Origin: Mucilaginibacter empetricola
Lineage (GTDB): Bacteria; Bacteroidota; Bacteroidia; Sphingobacteriales; Sphingobacteriaceae
Assembly (NCBI RefSeq): GCF_024808665.1
Contig: NZ_JANUBZ010000001.1
Location: forward strand, 186,001 to 250,000
Length of the DNA: 64,000 bases
Direction: 5' to 3'
Under the pieces are notes generated by a model that ran no database searches, was not told the DNA's origin, and saw only the letters and a program-made list of their open reading frames with translations. Of this stretch, positions 28,132 through 36,451 are shown piece by piece. The first letter of the stretch is position 1, and each line of letters begins with the position of its first letter. The position numbers and the translations under genes were made by a program.

Positions 28132-29103
28132 TTAAAGCCACTTATTTTCTAACACTTCTTTAGCGTGATAAGTTAATATCGCGGTTGCGCCTGCACGTCG
28201 TATACTTGTTAAAACCTCAGTAATGGCTCTTTGTTCGTTTAGCCAGCCTTTTTGTATTGCCGCCTTTATCATGGCGTATTCGCCGCTTACATTATACGCT
28301 GCAACGGGCAGTTCAGTATTGTCTTTTATTAATTTAATAACATCCAGGTAAGGCAGTGCCGGTTTCACCATCAGGAAATCTGCACCTTCGCTCTCATCTA
28401 GCGTCGCTTCTATCAACGCTTCACGCTGGTTGGCGGGGTTCATCTGGTAAGTTTTTTTGTCCCCAAATTTTGGTGCCGAATTCAATGCATCTCTGAAAGG
28501 ACCATAAAACGCACTGGCATATTTTGCCGAGTACGACATGATAGATACATTGGTGAATTTATTATCATCCAGCACCTTACGAATATAACCAACACGACCA
28601 TCCATCATATCACTGGGGGCAATAATATCGGCACCGCATTGCGCATGAGCCAGGGCCATTTTGCCTAAAATTTCCAGTGTTTCATCGTTCAGGATCTCGC
28701 CGTTTTCAACAATGCCATCGTGGCCATCGCTGCTGTATGGATCCATCGCTACATCGGTAATTACACAAGCCTCCGGAAAATTCTTTTTCACTTCGCGTAT
28801 GGCGCGCAGGTATAAACTTTCTTCGCGATGGCTCTCGGTAGCAAACTTATCTTTTAGCGCCTCATCAATATTGGGGAAAAGATCAAACGATTTTAAGCCC
28901 AGCTTCATGCAGCTTTCAATCTCGCGCAGCAAATTATCGATTGAATAACGATAAATGCCGGGCATGGATGCCACTTCGCTCTTTTGGAAAGTACCATCAA
29001 CTATAAACAGCGGAAATATCAAATTGGCGGCGCTCACATGTGTTTCCTGCACCATCTGGCGGATAACTTCGCTCTTCCTGTTTCTTCTTGGTCGTTGTAA
29101 CAT
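28132..29103 (-). CDS. hemB: Delta-aminolevulinic acid dehydratase (porphobilinogen synthase) HemB
   Basis: 323 residues, standard length. The two active-site lysines are K194 (SYSAKYASAFYGPFRDA) and K247 (DFLMVKPALPYLD). The metal region reads ITDVAMDPYSSDGHDG, the aspartate-rich form instead of the Cys-rich zinc form, so this should be a magnesium-type enzyme like those of plants and Pseudomonas. It condenses two 5-aminolevulinate molecules to porphobilinogen. It lies between hemCD (80 bases upstream) and hemL, the intergenic space to hemL being filled by the inverted repeat at 27986. Confidence 0.97.
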   Translation of the reverse strand: MLQRPRRNRKSEVIRQMVQETHVSAANLIFPLFIVDGTFQKSEVASMPGIYRYSIDNLLREIESCMKLGLKSFDLFPNIDEALKDKFATESHREESLYLRAIREVKKNFPEACVITDVAMDPYSSDGHDGIVENGEILNDETLEILGKMALAHAQCGADIIAPSDMMDGRVGYIRKVLDDNKFTNVSIMSYSAKYASAFYGPFRDALNSAPKFGDKKTYQMNPANQREALIEATLDESEGADFLMVKPALPYLDVIKLIKDNTELPVAAYNVSGEYAMIKAAIQKGWLNEQRAITEVLTSIRRAGATAILTYHAKEVLENKWL

Positions 29104-29183
29104 TTTATTAGTTCATGGTTGATGGATTATGGTTCTTGGATAGCACACACTATGATCTATTAACCATGATCTATCAACTTAAT

Positions 29184-30779
29184 TTAACACCTGGAGCTTA
29201 AACAAATTGTTCCGAAAACAGCCTCTGCCAATCCTGTTTCATCAGGCGAGTAAGGTAGTTTGTACTGTACGCCAAATTCGGCCAGTTTTTTTCCGGTTGA
29301 TTTGCCTATGGCTATTACTTTTTGATCGGGCTGCAATAAATTATCAACAAAATAAGCATCCACATTCGACGGACTTGTGAACACCAATATTTCGGCACCG
29401 GTTTCCCTTATGCCACTATCCAATATGGTTTCATAAATTGGCAGGTCGATAATCTTGGTTTCGGCAGATAAGCCTTTCTGTATGCTCCGCAAAGAGTTTT
29501 CTGCAGATGGGAATACTATAGTAGTACCGTTGGCAATTTCAGCAAAATGAGCAGCAACCTCAACGGTATCAACACCCTCGCCGGTATAATCAACAGCATA
29601 CCCTTTTCTACGCAGCATATCGGCAGAGCCGGCGCCCATTACGCCATATTTTACTTTTTTGGGTAGCAATGGACCTAGCTGAAAAAAGTATTCCACGGCA
29701 TTTTTACTGCTGAAAAATACCCAGTCTACATTTTTCAATATAAAATTATCCAGTTTGGTTATCATCGGCACGGTGCGAATCAATGACCGCGCTTCTATCT
29801 CAATGTCGTGATTTTCCAATGCCCTGCGGAAATAGCTTTGTTCCGAAAGCTCGCGCGAGATAAACACCCTTTGTGGCATCACACGGTCCTTCGCGTAATA
29901 GGATACAATCGTCTCGGCCAAGCCAAGTGTTGTGGGTGTTTCCAGATACAAACGATCAGGAAATCCGTCGCCTTCTTCAGCTTTAGAAGTAAATACCTGG
30001 TATTTGCCATCTTCCTTGCGGCAATAACAGCCCAAAGGCATGTGGCAGCCGCCGCCAAATAGCTTTAACACCGTACGTTCAACTGCCAGCTCTTCTGCCA
30101 CATCGGGATGGTTCAGCGGTTGCAGGGCATTAAACAGTTCGGTATCATTTTCTCGTATCTGTATAGCCAGCGCACCCTGTGCGGGGGCCGGAATAAATTC
30201 TGTTGGCTTAATTTCTTCAACGTGTAAATCGCTCAGATCAAGCCCCAGCCTTGATACGCCAGCTTTGGCAATCATAATGGCGTCGTAGCTTTCATCACGC
30301 AGCTTGTTTACACGGGTGGGCACGTTGCCACGAAGATCCTGTATCTCCAGATCGGGCCGTAAAGCCAATAACTGTGCTTTGCGCCGGTTTGATGACGTAC
30401 CAACAATGCCACCATATTTAACGGATAACTTTTGATGCTTATCCACACAATCCTTTAATATCAATAATAGCTCTGATGGATCTTCACGTTCTGATACCAC
30501 AGCAATGGTTAATCCTGCCGGGTTTTCGGTTGGCAAATCTTTGTGCGAGTGTACGGCAAGGTCAATAGTACCGGCCAATAGTTCTTCTTCCAGCTCTTTG
30601 GTGAAAAAGCCTTTACCTTCCAGTTTATCCAAACTGAGGTGAAGTATCCGGTCGCCCTGGGTTTTAATGATCTTTAATTCGGCATTAATATTTATAGCCG
30701 TAAGGCTATCTTTTACAAAGTTTGCCTGCCATAGTGCTAGTTCACTACCACGTGTTCCTATTATCAGTGTTCTATCCAA
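29184..30779 (-). CDS. hemC: HemC-HemD fusion: hydroxymethylbilane synthase + uroporphyrinogen-III synthase
   Basis: 531 residues. Residues 1 to about 300 are porphobilinogen deaminase: IIGTRGSELALWQ, VHSHKDLPT with catalytic D81, TSSNRRKAQLL, EFIPAPAQGALAIQ, and the dipyrromethane-cofactor cysteine C245 in FGGGCHMPLGCY. From about 303 (RVFISRELSE) to 531 the protein matches uroporphyrinogen-III synthase: VDWVFFSSKNAVEYFF, GAGSADMLRRKGY, and ILVFTSPSNVDAYF near the end. One polypeptide would thus make hydroxymethylbilane and pass it to ring closure, limiting release of the unstable intermediate. Separate hemC and hemD genes are the commoner arrangement. The frame is continuous through the junction. 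Confidence 0.94.
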   Translation of the reverse strand: MDRTLIIGTRGSELALWQANFVKDSLTAININAELKIIKTQGDRILHLSLDKLEGKGFFTKELEEELLAGTIDLAVHSHKDLPTENPAGLTIAVVSEREDPSELLLILKDCVDKHQKLSVKYGGIVGTSSNRRKAQLLALRPDLEIQDLRGNVPTRVNKLRDESYDAIMIAKAGVSRLGLDLSDLHVEEIKPTEFIPAPAQGALAIQIRENDTELFNALQPLNHPDVAEELAVERTVLKLFGGGCHMPLGCYCRKEDGKYQVFTSKAEEGDGFPDRLYLETPTTLGLAETIVSYYAKDRVMPQRVFISRELSEQSYFRRALENHDIEIEARSLIRTVPMITKLDNFILKNVDWVFFSSKNAVEYFFQLGPLLPKKVKYGVMGAGSADMLRRKGYAVDYTGEGVDTVEVAAHFAEIANGTTIVFPSAENSLRSIQKGLSAETKIIDLPIYETILDSGIRETGAEILVFTSPSNVDAYFVDNLLQPDQKVIAIGKSTGKKLAEFGVQYKLPYSPDETGLAEAVFGTICLSSRC

Positions 30780-31117
30780 TGGGATTTTTAATTGTTCCGC
30801 AAATTTAGCTTTTTATAAATATGATTGAAGTATTAATTAACGATATGAAAATAGGCTGACTAACAGGGATCTATTTTAAAAAGCTTTTGATTAAAAATGG
30901 GTGGGGGACTTCAATTGATGGGTTAATACCGCTTTGGCAGGAAACAACTAGCAACTCTCAAAGCGTCTTTGCGAGGTACGAAGCAATCTATATGCTATGC
31001 AGATCAACGGAGATAAATTTTTTGACGACCAATCGTGCTCTGGATTGTCCTTTGTAGAGATGGCTTCGTTCCTCGCCATGACGAGTGGTGAGTAGGTCCC
31101 GCTAAAGGGGAATATTC
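30780..31117. other. Intergenic region hemA-hemCD, largely a repeat element
   Basis: 338 bases with no gene. An A/T-rich stretch upstream of hemCD (30783-30900) should hold its promoter on the minus strand, though I cannot name a convincing -33/-7 pair. The rest is occupied by the inverted-repeat element at 30964-31083. No RNA gene or riboswitch fold recognised. Confidence 0.6.
30964..31083. repeat. Inverted-repeat element between hemCD and hemA
   Basis: Left end CGTCTTTGCGAGGTACGAAG (30964) with following AAGCAATCT; right end AGAGATGGCTTCGTTCCTCG and CCATGACG (to 31083). The ends are imperfect inverses, and the left end resembles the ends of the element at 27986-28119 (CGTCATTGCGAGGTAC). 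It is a second, more degenerate copy. Confidence 0.75.
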
Positions 31118-32344
31118 TCAATTATTATTCACCAATATATCCTTCGCCATAATCATGGGTACGCTGATATATTTCTTTTCCATATAATTGATCACTTTCT
31201 CCAATGTCTCGCGCGATTCTTTGTCCATGTTTTGCACTTCTTCGGCAAAAACAGAATTGATGGCGGTATTGCGGATCTCTTTTATCTTTTCGGGCACCTG
31301 ACGCATGGCCAGCTCAATTTTGCGCTGCTTTAGTTCAAGGCAAAAAAGATTAATATTTTCGGTGATGATGGCCTCGGCGTGGGTGAGTTCCTCGTAACGT
31401 TCCTGCAAATTTCTTTTGGCCAGCTCGTTTAGCGAGTGTACCTCAATAAAATTAACCGGAAACTGTTTCAATACTTCAGGGTCAGTATCATTAGGAACAG
31501 CCAGATCAACAATAGTTTTGCGACTGGTTTCGCCATTAAGCAGCGTAGTATAAATTTCGGGCGTAATAATAGGTTCAACTGCCGATGTGCATGTGATAAT
31601 TACATCAAAGCCTTTTTTATAATCTTTTAAAGCATCCAGCGCATAAGCTTCACCATTCAAATCGGCTGCCAGTTCGGCTGCCTTTTCAACGGTGCGGTTA
31701 AATACGGCAAAATTGCTGAATTTATGTTTCTGCAGATATTTTGAAATATTGCGGTTGGTTTCGCCTGCGCCAATAATCAAAATCCTTTCATTTAAGGTAA
31801 GGTGATAACTACGCAGCTTGCGGTAAGCTAATGAAACAACCGAAATTGGATTTTTTGAAATATTGGTATTGGTATAAACTTCTTTGGCAGTTTTAACTAT
31901 ACAGTTCATAAACATGCGCAGGCCATCGCCGGTTAGGCCGGCTTCTTTGCAATTTTCGTAGGCTTTGCGCAACTGGGCAAGTATTTCCTTCTCGCCAACT
32001 ATCAAACTTTCCATGGAGCATGAGGTACGCAGCAAATGCACTAGCGCATCCCTTCCCTCATAAATGGATGCAGCATCCAAAAAGGTGCCCGTAGAAACAG
32101 GACACAAGCCCATTTCCATTGCATTAACAAATCGACCTGCAAAATCCCTGTCAACAACCTTTGGGGTTATCATCACAAACTCTACCCGGTTACAGGTAGC
32201 CAAATAAAATATCTCAGATATACCAAACTGTGATTTTACCTGGTTTAGTTTTTCAGTCAGATTTTCCTGGCAAATCACCAACCTCCCTAATTCCTTCAGC
32301 TCAATTTGCTTATGCGTAAAAGCGATTACCTTTAGATACTCCAA
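31118..32344 (-). CDS. hemA: Glutamyl-tRNA reductase HemA
   Basis: 408 residues. Catalytic cysteine C51 is in FYLATCNRVEFV. The substrate-domain motif SMESLIVGEKEILAQLRKAY corresponds to the usual SM-LGE-QIL signature. The NADPH Rossmann domain starts at about residue 180 (ERILIIGAGETNRNISKYL), and a C-terminal helical dimerisation part follows from about 320. The enzyme reduces glutamyl-tRNA(Glu) to glutamate-1-semialdehyde, the committed step of the C5 tetrapyrrole route, and hands it to HemL, whose gene is three hem genes downstream. It is the first gene of the block and divergent from the DoxX gene. Confidence 0.96.
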   Translation of the reverse strand: MEYLKVIAFTHKQIELKELGRLVICQENLTEKLNQVKSQFGISEIFYLATCNRVEFVMITPKVVDRDFAGRFVNAMEMGLCPVSTGTFLDAASIYEGRDALVHLLRTSCSMESLIVGEKEILAQLRKAYENCKEAGLTGDGLRMFMNCIVKTAKEVYTNTNISKNPISVVSLAYRKLRSYHLTLNERILIIGAGETNRNISKYLQKHKFSNFAVFNRTVEKAAELAADLNGEAYALDALKDYKKGFDVIITCTSAVEPIITPEIYTTLLNGETSRKTIVDLAVPNDTDPEVLKQFPVNFIEVHSLNELAKRNLQERYEELTHAEAIITENINLFCLELKQRKIELAMRQVPEKIKEIRNTAINSVFAEEVQNMDKESRETLEKVINYMEKKYISVPMIMAKDILVNNN

Positions 32345-32511
32345 TGCTATTTAAAAATTTGACCCTACAAAAGTAATAGGATAAACGGGATGCAATGTCA
32401 ATACTTTGTCATACAGTAGTATTTAGAATGGTTTTAAATTACACCAAAGAACACTTTGATTCAATTAAATTTTGCGTAAACCACGTTTGGTAAAATAATA
32501 TATCTTTAAAC

Positions 32512-32892
32512 ATGCAAATACTTAAAAAAATAGGTTTAGTTGTGATGATTGTGTTTTACCTGGTAGCGGGGGCCAATCACTTCCGCGATCCTGAAAGCTA
32601 CCTTAAAATAATACCCAATTACTTTCCATACAAACCAGCCTTAAATATACTGGCAGGATTTTTTGAGCTTTTGTTTGCCGTTATGCTGATGTTCGACAAA
32701 ACGCGCTCACTTGCAGCGTGGGGTATTATATTAATGATGATTGCCTTTATCCCGATACATGTGCAAATGGTTAAGGATGCTCCGTTTTTGTTGGGTGGCC
32801 GCATTACCATCAGTCCTTTGGTGGCCTGGATAAGGCTGGTTATTTTACAGCCATTGCTTATATTGTGGGCATGGTGGTATACCAGAACTTAA
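32512..32892 (+). CDS. DoxX-family membrane protein
   Basis: 126 residues with four membrane helices at about 5-20, 43-62, 67-85 and 100-122. AGANHFRDPESYLKIIPNYF after the first helix, and a second helix beginning LNILAGFFELLFAVMLMF, are typical of DoxX/DoxD-like integral membrane proteins in Bacteroidota. The biochemical role is not established for this branch; some relatives are linked to redox stress. It is followed after 37 bases by an alpha/beta hydrolase and may be cotranscribed with it. Confidence 0.8.
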   Translation: MQILKKIGLVVMIVFYLVAGANHFRDPESYLKIIPNYFPYKPALNILAGFFELLFAVMLMFDKTRSLAAWGIILMMIAFIPIHVQMVKDAPFLLGGRITISPLVAWIRLVILQPLLILWAWWYTRT

Positions 32893-32929
32893 CTGGTTTA
32901 ATTTCCTATTTTTACTGCCACAATAACTA

Positions 32930-33763
32930 ATGATCAGAAAACAATATTTTAATATAGCCGGAGCCAAAGGTCGCGGTATGCTGATGGACCTAACCTTTCA
33001 CGATGCGCACAAAAAAGCGCCACTGGTAATTTTTGCGCATGGCTTTAAAGGTTTTAAGGACTGGGGCTCGCATAACCTGGTAGCTCATTACTTTGCCGAA
33101 CATGGCTTCAGGTTTTTGAAGTTCAATTTTTCGCATAATGGCACTACCGCAGATCATCCGGTTGATTTTACTGACCTGATAGCTTTTGCTGACAATACCT
33201 TTACTATGGAGTTGGATGATCTGGATGCAGTAATTGATTTTGCCTGCGGCGGATCAGCCATGCCGGCAGCGCCATGGGTTTACCTGATAGGCCACAGCAT
33301 GGGTGGCGGGCTCAGCATTATTAAAACCGCCGAAGATAAACGGGTAAAAAAACTGGTATCCATGGCGGCCATCTCCAACTTCCATAATTTATGGGATAAA
33401 AGTATTGAGGCACAATGGCGCCTGCAGGGCATCACTTATATCATTAATAAACGCACCGGCCAAAACCTGCCCCTGAAAGTGTCCTTGTTAGATGATCTGG
33501 ACAAACACCCGGCACGACTAAATATAATTACCAATGCCGAACAGGTAGCACAACCCTGGCTCATTATTCATGGGGATGCCGATCCAACTGTGCCTTTAGC
33601 CAGTGCCGAAGAACTGAAAGCGGCCCAGCCCAATGCTGAACTTTTAATAATTCATGGTGCTGATCATACTTTTGGCTCGAGCCATCCATATTTGAATGAG
33701 GAATTACCCCCGTATTTGCTGGAATTTTGTAACCAGGCTATCGCTTTTTTTAAAGCACATTAA
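32930..33763 (+). CDS. Alpha/beta hydrolase
   Basis: 277 residues. Oxyanion region FAHGFKGFKDWG at 35-46. The nucleophile elbow GHSMGG has S123. The likely catalytic Asp is in LIIHGDADPTVP and the His in IIHGADHTFG, so the triad is complete. There is no signal peptide, so it is cytoplasmic. The fold and motif order are those of serine esterases/peptidases of the dienelactone hydrolase or monoacylglycerol lipase type; the substrate cannot be told from sequence. Confidence 0.88.
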   Translation: MIRKQYFNIAGAKGRGMLMDLTFHDAHKKAPLVIFAHGFKGFKDWGSHNLVAHYFAEHGFRFLKFNFSHNGTTADHPVDFTDLIAFADNTFTMELDDLDAVIDFACGGSAMPAAPWVYLIGHSMGGGLSIIKTAEDKRVKKLVSMAAISNFHNLWDKSIEAQWRLQGITYIINKRTGQNLPLKVSLLDDLDKHPARLNIITNAEQVAQPWLIIHGDADPTVPLASAEELKAAQPNAELLIIHGADHTFGSSHPYLNEELPPYLLEFCNQAIAFFKAH

Positions 33764-33907
33764 ATGCAGATTGAAGTTTTAATACCTGTTCCTAATTGTA
33801 ATATCAGCGTAAATAAAGCAGCCACTATTTTGTAAGCATGTAACAATGTGCCACTATTGCTTTCCAAACACTGTTTAAAACAATTTTTATAAATATTATA
33901 GCGCTAT

Positions 33908-34900
33908 ATGAATTTAGTTGGTTCGACCAAAGAGGGTAAAAAATTTCAGAATCCAATTCCGACTGACGAAGCCGGTTTTGGTAAAATGATTCCGATACTA
34001 AAAGAATACATTAATAATAAAGCCGAAAATGTTCCTGCCAAACCACTCGGTCCTTTTAAAACTGACACCGCAATTTACAACACGTCGCCTGCAAACGGCT
34101 TAAGGGTAACACTCATCGGACATTCCAGCCTGTTGATAGAGATTGACGGCAAACGCATACTAACCGATCCGGTGTGGAGCGACAGGGTTTCATTTTCAAA
34201 ATATTTTGGTCCCAAGAGGTTTTTTCAACCGCCGATGACTTTGGATGAACTGCCTCCATTAGATGCCATCATCCAATCGCATGATCATTACGACCATTTG
34301 GATAAAGCAACCATAAAGTATTTTGCCGATAAAAATATTCCTTTCTATTGTTCATTAGGCGTAGGTCAACACCTGCAAAATTGGGGCGTATCCAAAAGCT
34401 TTATTAATGAGATGGATTGGGGTGATAGTTTTATTATTGGACAGGACATCACCCTAACAGCTACGCCATCGCGGCATTTTAGCGGCCGGGGTATTACAGG
34501 TCGCAACGAAACCTTATGGTCATCCTTTGTGATAAAAGGACCTGTTCATAATATATTTTTTGGTGCCGATAGCGGATGGTTTCCCGGCTTTAAGGATATC
34601 GGCGATGTCTTCGGCCCGTTCGATTTAACTATGCTCGAAATTGGCGCCTATGGCCAACATTGGGCCGACATTCATATGGGGCCCGATAACGCCTCGAATG
34701 CACATCTGGCACTAAAAGGCAAAATAATGATGCCCATACATTGGGGAACTTTTAGCCTTGCCCCGCATGCTTGGTATGAGCCCATTGAACGGTTACTAAA
34801 TTATGCCCAAACAAAGCACATCAAACTGTTTATACCCGCGCCGGGTACGCCAACAGATGTAAAAGAATACAATTCGGGATGGTGGGAAAAGTATTTATAA
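33908..34900 (+). CDS. NAPE-PLD/UlaG-like metallo-beta-lactamase-fold hydrolase
   Basis: 330 residues. The zinc motif HxHxDH is H125-D-H127-Y-D129-H130 (QSHDHYDHLD). Further ligands are in TPSRHFSGRG (His), FFGADSGWF (Asp) and PIHWGTF (His). KRILTDPVWSDRVS near residue 82 and GPKRFFQPPM are characteristic of the NAPE-hydrolysing phospholipase D/RomA-like group. The N-terminus (MNLVGSTKEGKKFQNPIP) lacks the membrane anchor of some relatives. It is unrelated in detail to the two ComEC-like hydrolases at 2887-5830. Phospholipid-type phosphodiesterase action is known for some relatives but not shown here. Confidence 0.85.
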   Translation: MNLVGSTKEGKKFQNPIPTDEAGFGKMIPILKEYINNKAENVPAKPLGPFKTDTAIYNTSPANGLRVTLIGHSSLLIEIDGKRILTDPVWSDRVSFSKYFGPKRFFQPPMTLDELPPLDAIIQSHDHYDHLDKATIKYFADKNIPFYCSLGVGQHLQNWGVSKSFINEMDWGDSFIIGQDITLTATPSRHFSGRGITGRNETLWSSFVIKGPVHNIFFGADSGWFPGFKDIGDVFGPFDLTMLEIGAYGQHWADIHMGPDNASNAHLALKGKIMMPIHWGTFSLAPHAWYEPIERLLNYAQTKHIKLFIPAPGTPTDVKEYNSGWWEKYL

Positions 34901-34918
34901 TACTGGATTAAGCTGTAG

Positions 34919-35200
34919 CTATTCTACGCTTACTGTCAAGCCTTCCTGTTGAAGAATTTTGCGGTAAATTTCAACTTCGGTAAATGAGCCTTCCAATATG
35001 GCGCATTTGCCTTCGTTGTGTACTTTCCATGCTATTTTTTCGGCTTGAGTTTCTGAATAGTCCAAATACTTCATCATGCAAAAAATTACATGCTCAAAAG
35101 AATTGACATCATCATTCCACAATATTAAACGATGCAGTTCTTTTAATCCTGCAAGTATTTCCTCAAGGGTTAACGTTTCTTCCTGTACTTCGGTTGACAT
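34919..35200 (-). CDS. clpS: ATP-dependent Clp protease adaptor ClpS
   Basis: 93 residues from the ATG at 35200 (MSTEVQEETLTLEE; an ATG four codons earlier adds only MWLH). The core LILWNDDVNSFEHVI contains the N-degron pocket residues (N-D-D at the start of the first helix). KVHNEGKCAILEGSFTEVEI is the usual second motif with its conserved His. ClpS hands N-end-rule substrates to ClpAP. It converges with the metallo-hydrolase gene with 18 bases between stops and stands alone. Confidence 0.95.
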   Translation of the reverse strand: MSTEVQEETLTLEEILAGLKELHRLILWNDDVNSFEHVIFCMMKYLDYSETQAEKIAWKVHNEGKCAILEGSFTEVEIYRKILQQEGLTVSVE

Positions 35201-35380
35201 ATGTAGCCACAAATTTACTCAAAAAGAATAATAAAAAAGCCAAAATCGTGTTGAATAAGCTGCGCTGATTTACCCTTTTTAACCAACTGGTTCAATTGCG
35301 GCTAAAAGGCTTCAATTGTTTAAAATATGTTACAATAGCGTTTAAAATGCTGTTAGTGAACCGTACAATAAAATTTACTA

Positions 35381-35388
35381 TAAATTTG
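35381..35388 (+). promoter_or_regulatory. Possible Bacteroidota -7 element directly before the start codon
   Basis: TAAATTTG fits the Bacteroidota -7 consensus TAnnTTTG and lies four bases before the ATG at 35393, which would give an mRNA with almost no leader. I see no good -33 TTTG at the usual distance, so this is tentative. Confidence 0.35.
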
Positions 35389-35392
35389 CCTC

Positions 35393-36241
35393 ATGAAATT
35401 ATCAGGCCCCAGTTTTTTCATTGCTGTTAGTTTACAGCTTGCGGCAATAAGCTTTTGCACCGCACAATCAAACAAAAACGCTATTGCAACCTTGCAGGCG
35501 CCACCCGCAAAAATTGTTATTGATGGCGATATTAAAGAATGGGGCGACAGCCTACGTTATTATAATACCGAAAAAAGGATCAACTACGCTATTGCTAATA
35601 CTAAGGACACCCTTTATATAGCCATCAGGGTTAACGACCGCTCGGAGCAAATACGCATTTTAAGGGCAGGTATTACTTTTACCATCGATCCCAAAGGCAA
35701 GAAAAAAGAAACCTATAGCATTACCTTCCCGCTTAACGTAAACGGAAGTGTATCACTGCCGCCAATTAAAAAAGATGATGTTCCGGCAGACGTTACCCAG
35801 GAAGACCGCGATGAACTGATGCGCGAGCGCTTAACTAATTTGCGTGGTATTAAGGTTGTTGGCTTTAAAGATATTGAAACCGATATGATTACTACTTCAA
35901 ACACTTATGGCTTTCAAACCGCTGTAAAGTACGATGATAACAACTACCTTATTTGTGAGGCAGCTATCCCGATGAGCTTTTTTCATGCAGATGGCTCTGA
36001 TAAAAACGAATGGGCCTTTAACTTCCGGATAAACGGAATACAGAAAAAACCTAACCCAGGCAATGGCGACGCAGGTTCAGAAAGCCAGGGCGGCGGACAT
36101 GGTGGTGGTATGGGCGGCGGTGGCCGTGGTGGACATGGAGGTGGCCGCGGCAACCACAACAGCGAAGCTTTAGGTGCCGATTCACCAAGCGAACTTAATA
36201 AAACAGAAGATTTTTGGGAGAAATTTTATCTGGCTAAATAA
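35393..36241 (+). CDS. Secreted CBM9-like protein with Gly/His-rich tail region
   Basis: 282 residues. Signal peptide at 1-25 (ending SFCTAQS). KIVIDGDIKEWGDSLRYY and the following DTLYIAIRVNDRSEQIR are the opening strands typical of family-9 carbohydrate-binding/DOMON-like domains, and the rest to about 225 is beta-rich. Residues about 228-252 are a low-complexity run of Gly with His, Arg and Met, followed by a polar C-terminus ending in EDFWEKFYLAK. The Gly/His stretch could bind metal or be an unstructured linker. No catalytic motif. Related Bacteroidota proteins are annotated only as sugar-binding or hypothetical. It is monocistronic. Confidence 0.65.
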   Translation: MKLSGPSFFIAVSLQLAAISFCTAQSNKNAIATLQAPPAKIVIDGDIKEWGDSLRYYNTEKRINYAIANTKDTLYIAIRVNDRSEQIRILRAGITFTIDPKGKKKETYSITFPLNVNGSVSLPPIKKDDVPADVTQEDRDELMRERLTNLRGIKVVGFKDIETDMITTSNTYGFQTAVKYDDNNYLICEAAIPMSFFHADGSDKNEWAFNFRINGIQKKPNPGNGDAGSESQGGGHGGGMGGGGRGGHGGGRGNHNSEALGADSPSELNKTEDFWEKFYLAK

Positions 36242-36243
36242 GG

Positions 36244-36376
36244 GCCTCACCTAAATCCTCTCCAACCGCGTGCCGCCTTAGCTTTAGCGGTGGCGCAAGG
36301 AGAGGACTTTGAATAGCAAAATTATATATTTTTTCAATTTAATCTCCCTCTCCCTTGGAGAGGGCCGGGGTGAGGC
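36244..36376. repeat. Inverted intergenic repeat
   Basis: Left arm GCCTCACC...TCCTCTCC and right arm GGAGAGGGCCGGGGTGAGGC are inverted, with an inner CGCCACCGCTAAAGC-like hairpin part (TAGCTTTAGCGGTGGCGC). It fills the gap between the CBM9-like gene and the transglutaminase operon. It resembles dispersed GGAGAGG/GGTGAGG elements of Bacteroidota. Confidence 0.75.
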
Positions 36377-36401
36377 TTTTGATCATCATTAAAGAACAAA
36401 T

Positions 36402-36425
36402 CCTGCTAAAAGATAATTTAGCAGG
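36402..36425 (-). terminator. Intrinsic terminator of the transglutaminase/MORN operon
   Basis: CCTGCTAAA-AGATAA-TTTAGCAGG is a perfect 9-bp stem. Read on the minus strand it is followed by a T-rich stretch (ATTTGTTCTTT). It is 27 bases past the stop of the last gene of that operon. Confidence 0.8.
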
Positions 36426-36451
36426 CCTTGTTGTTTAAAGCTGGATAATAT

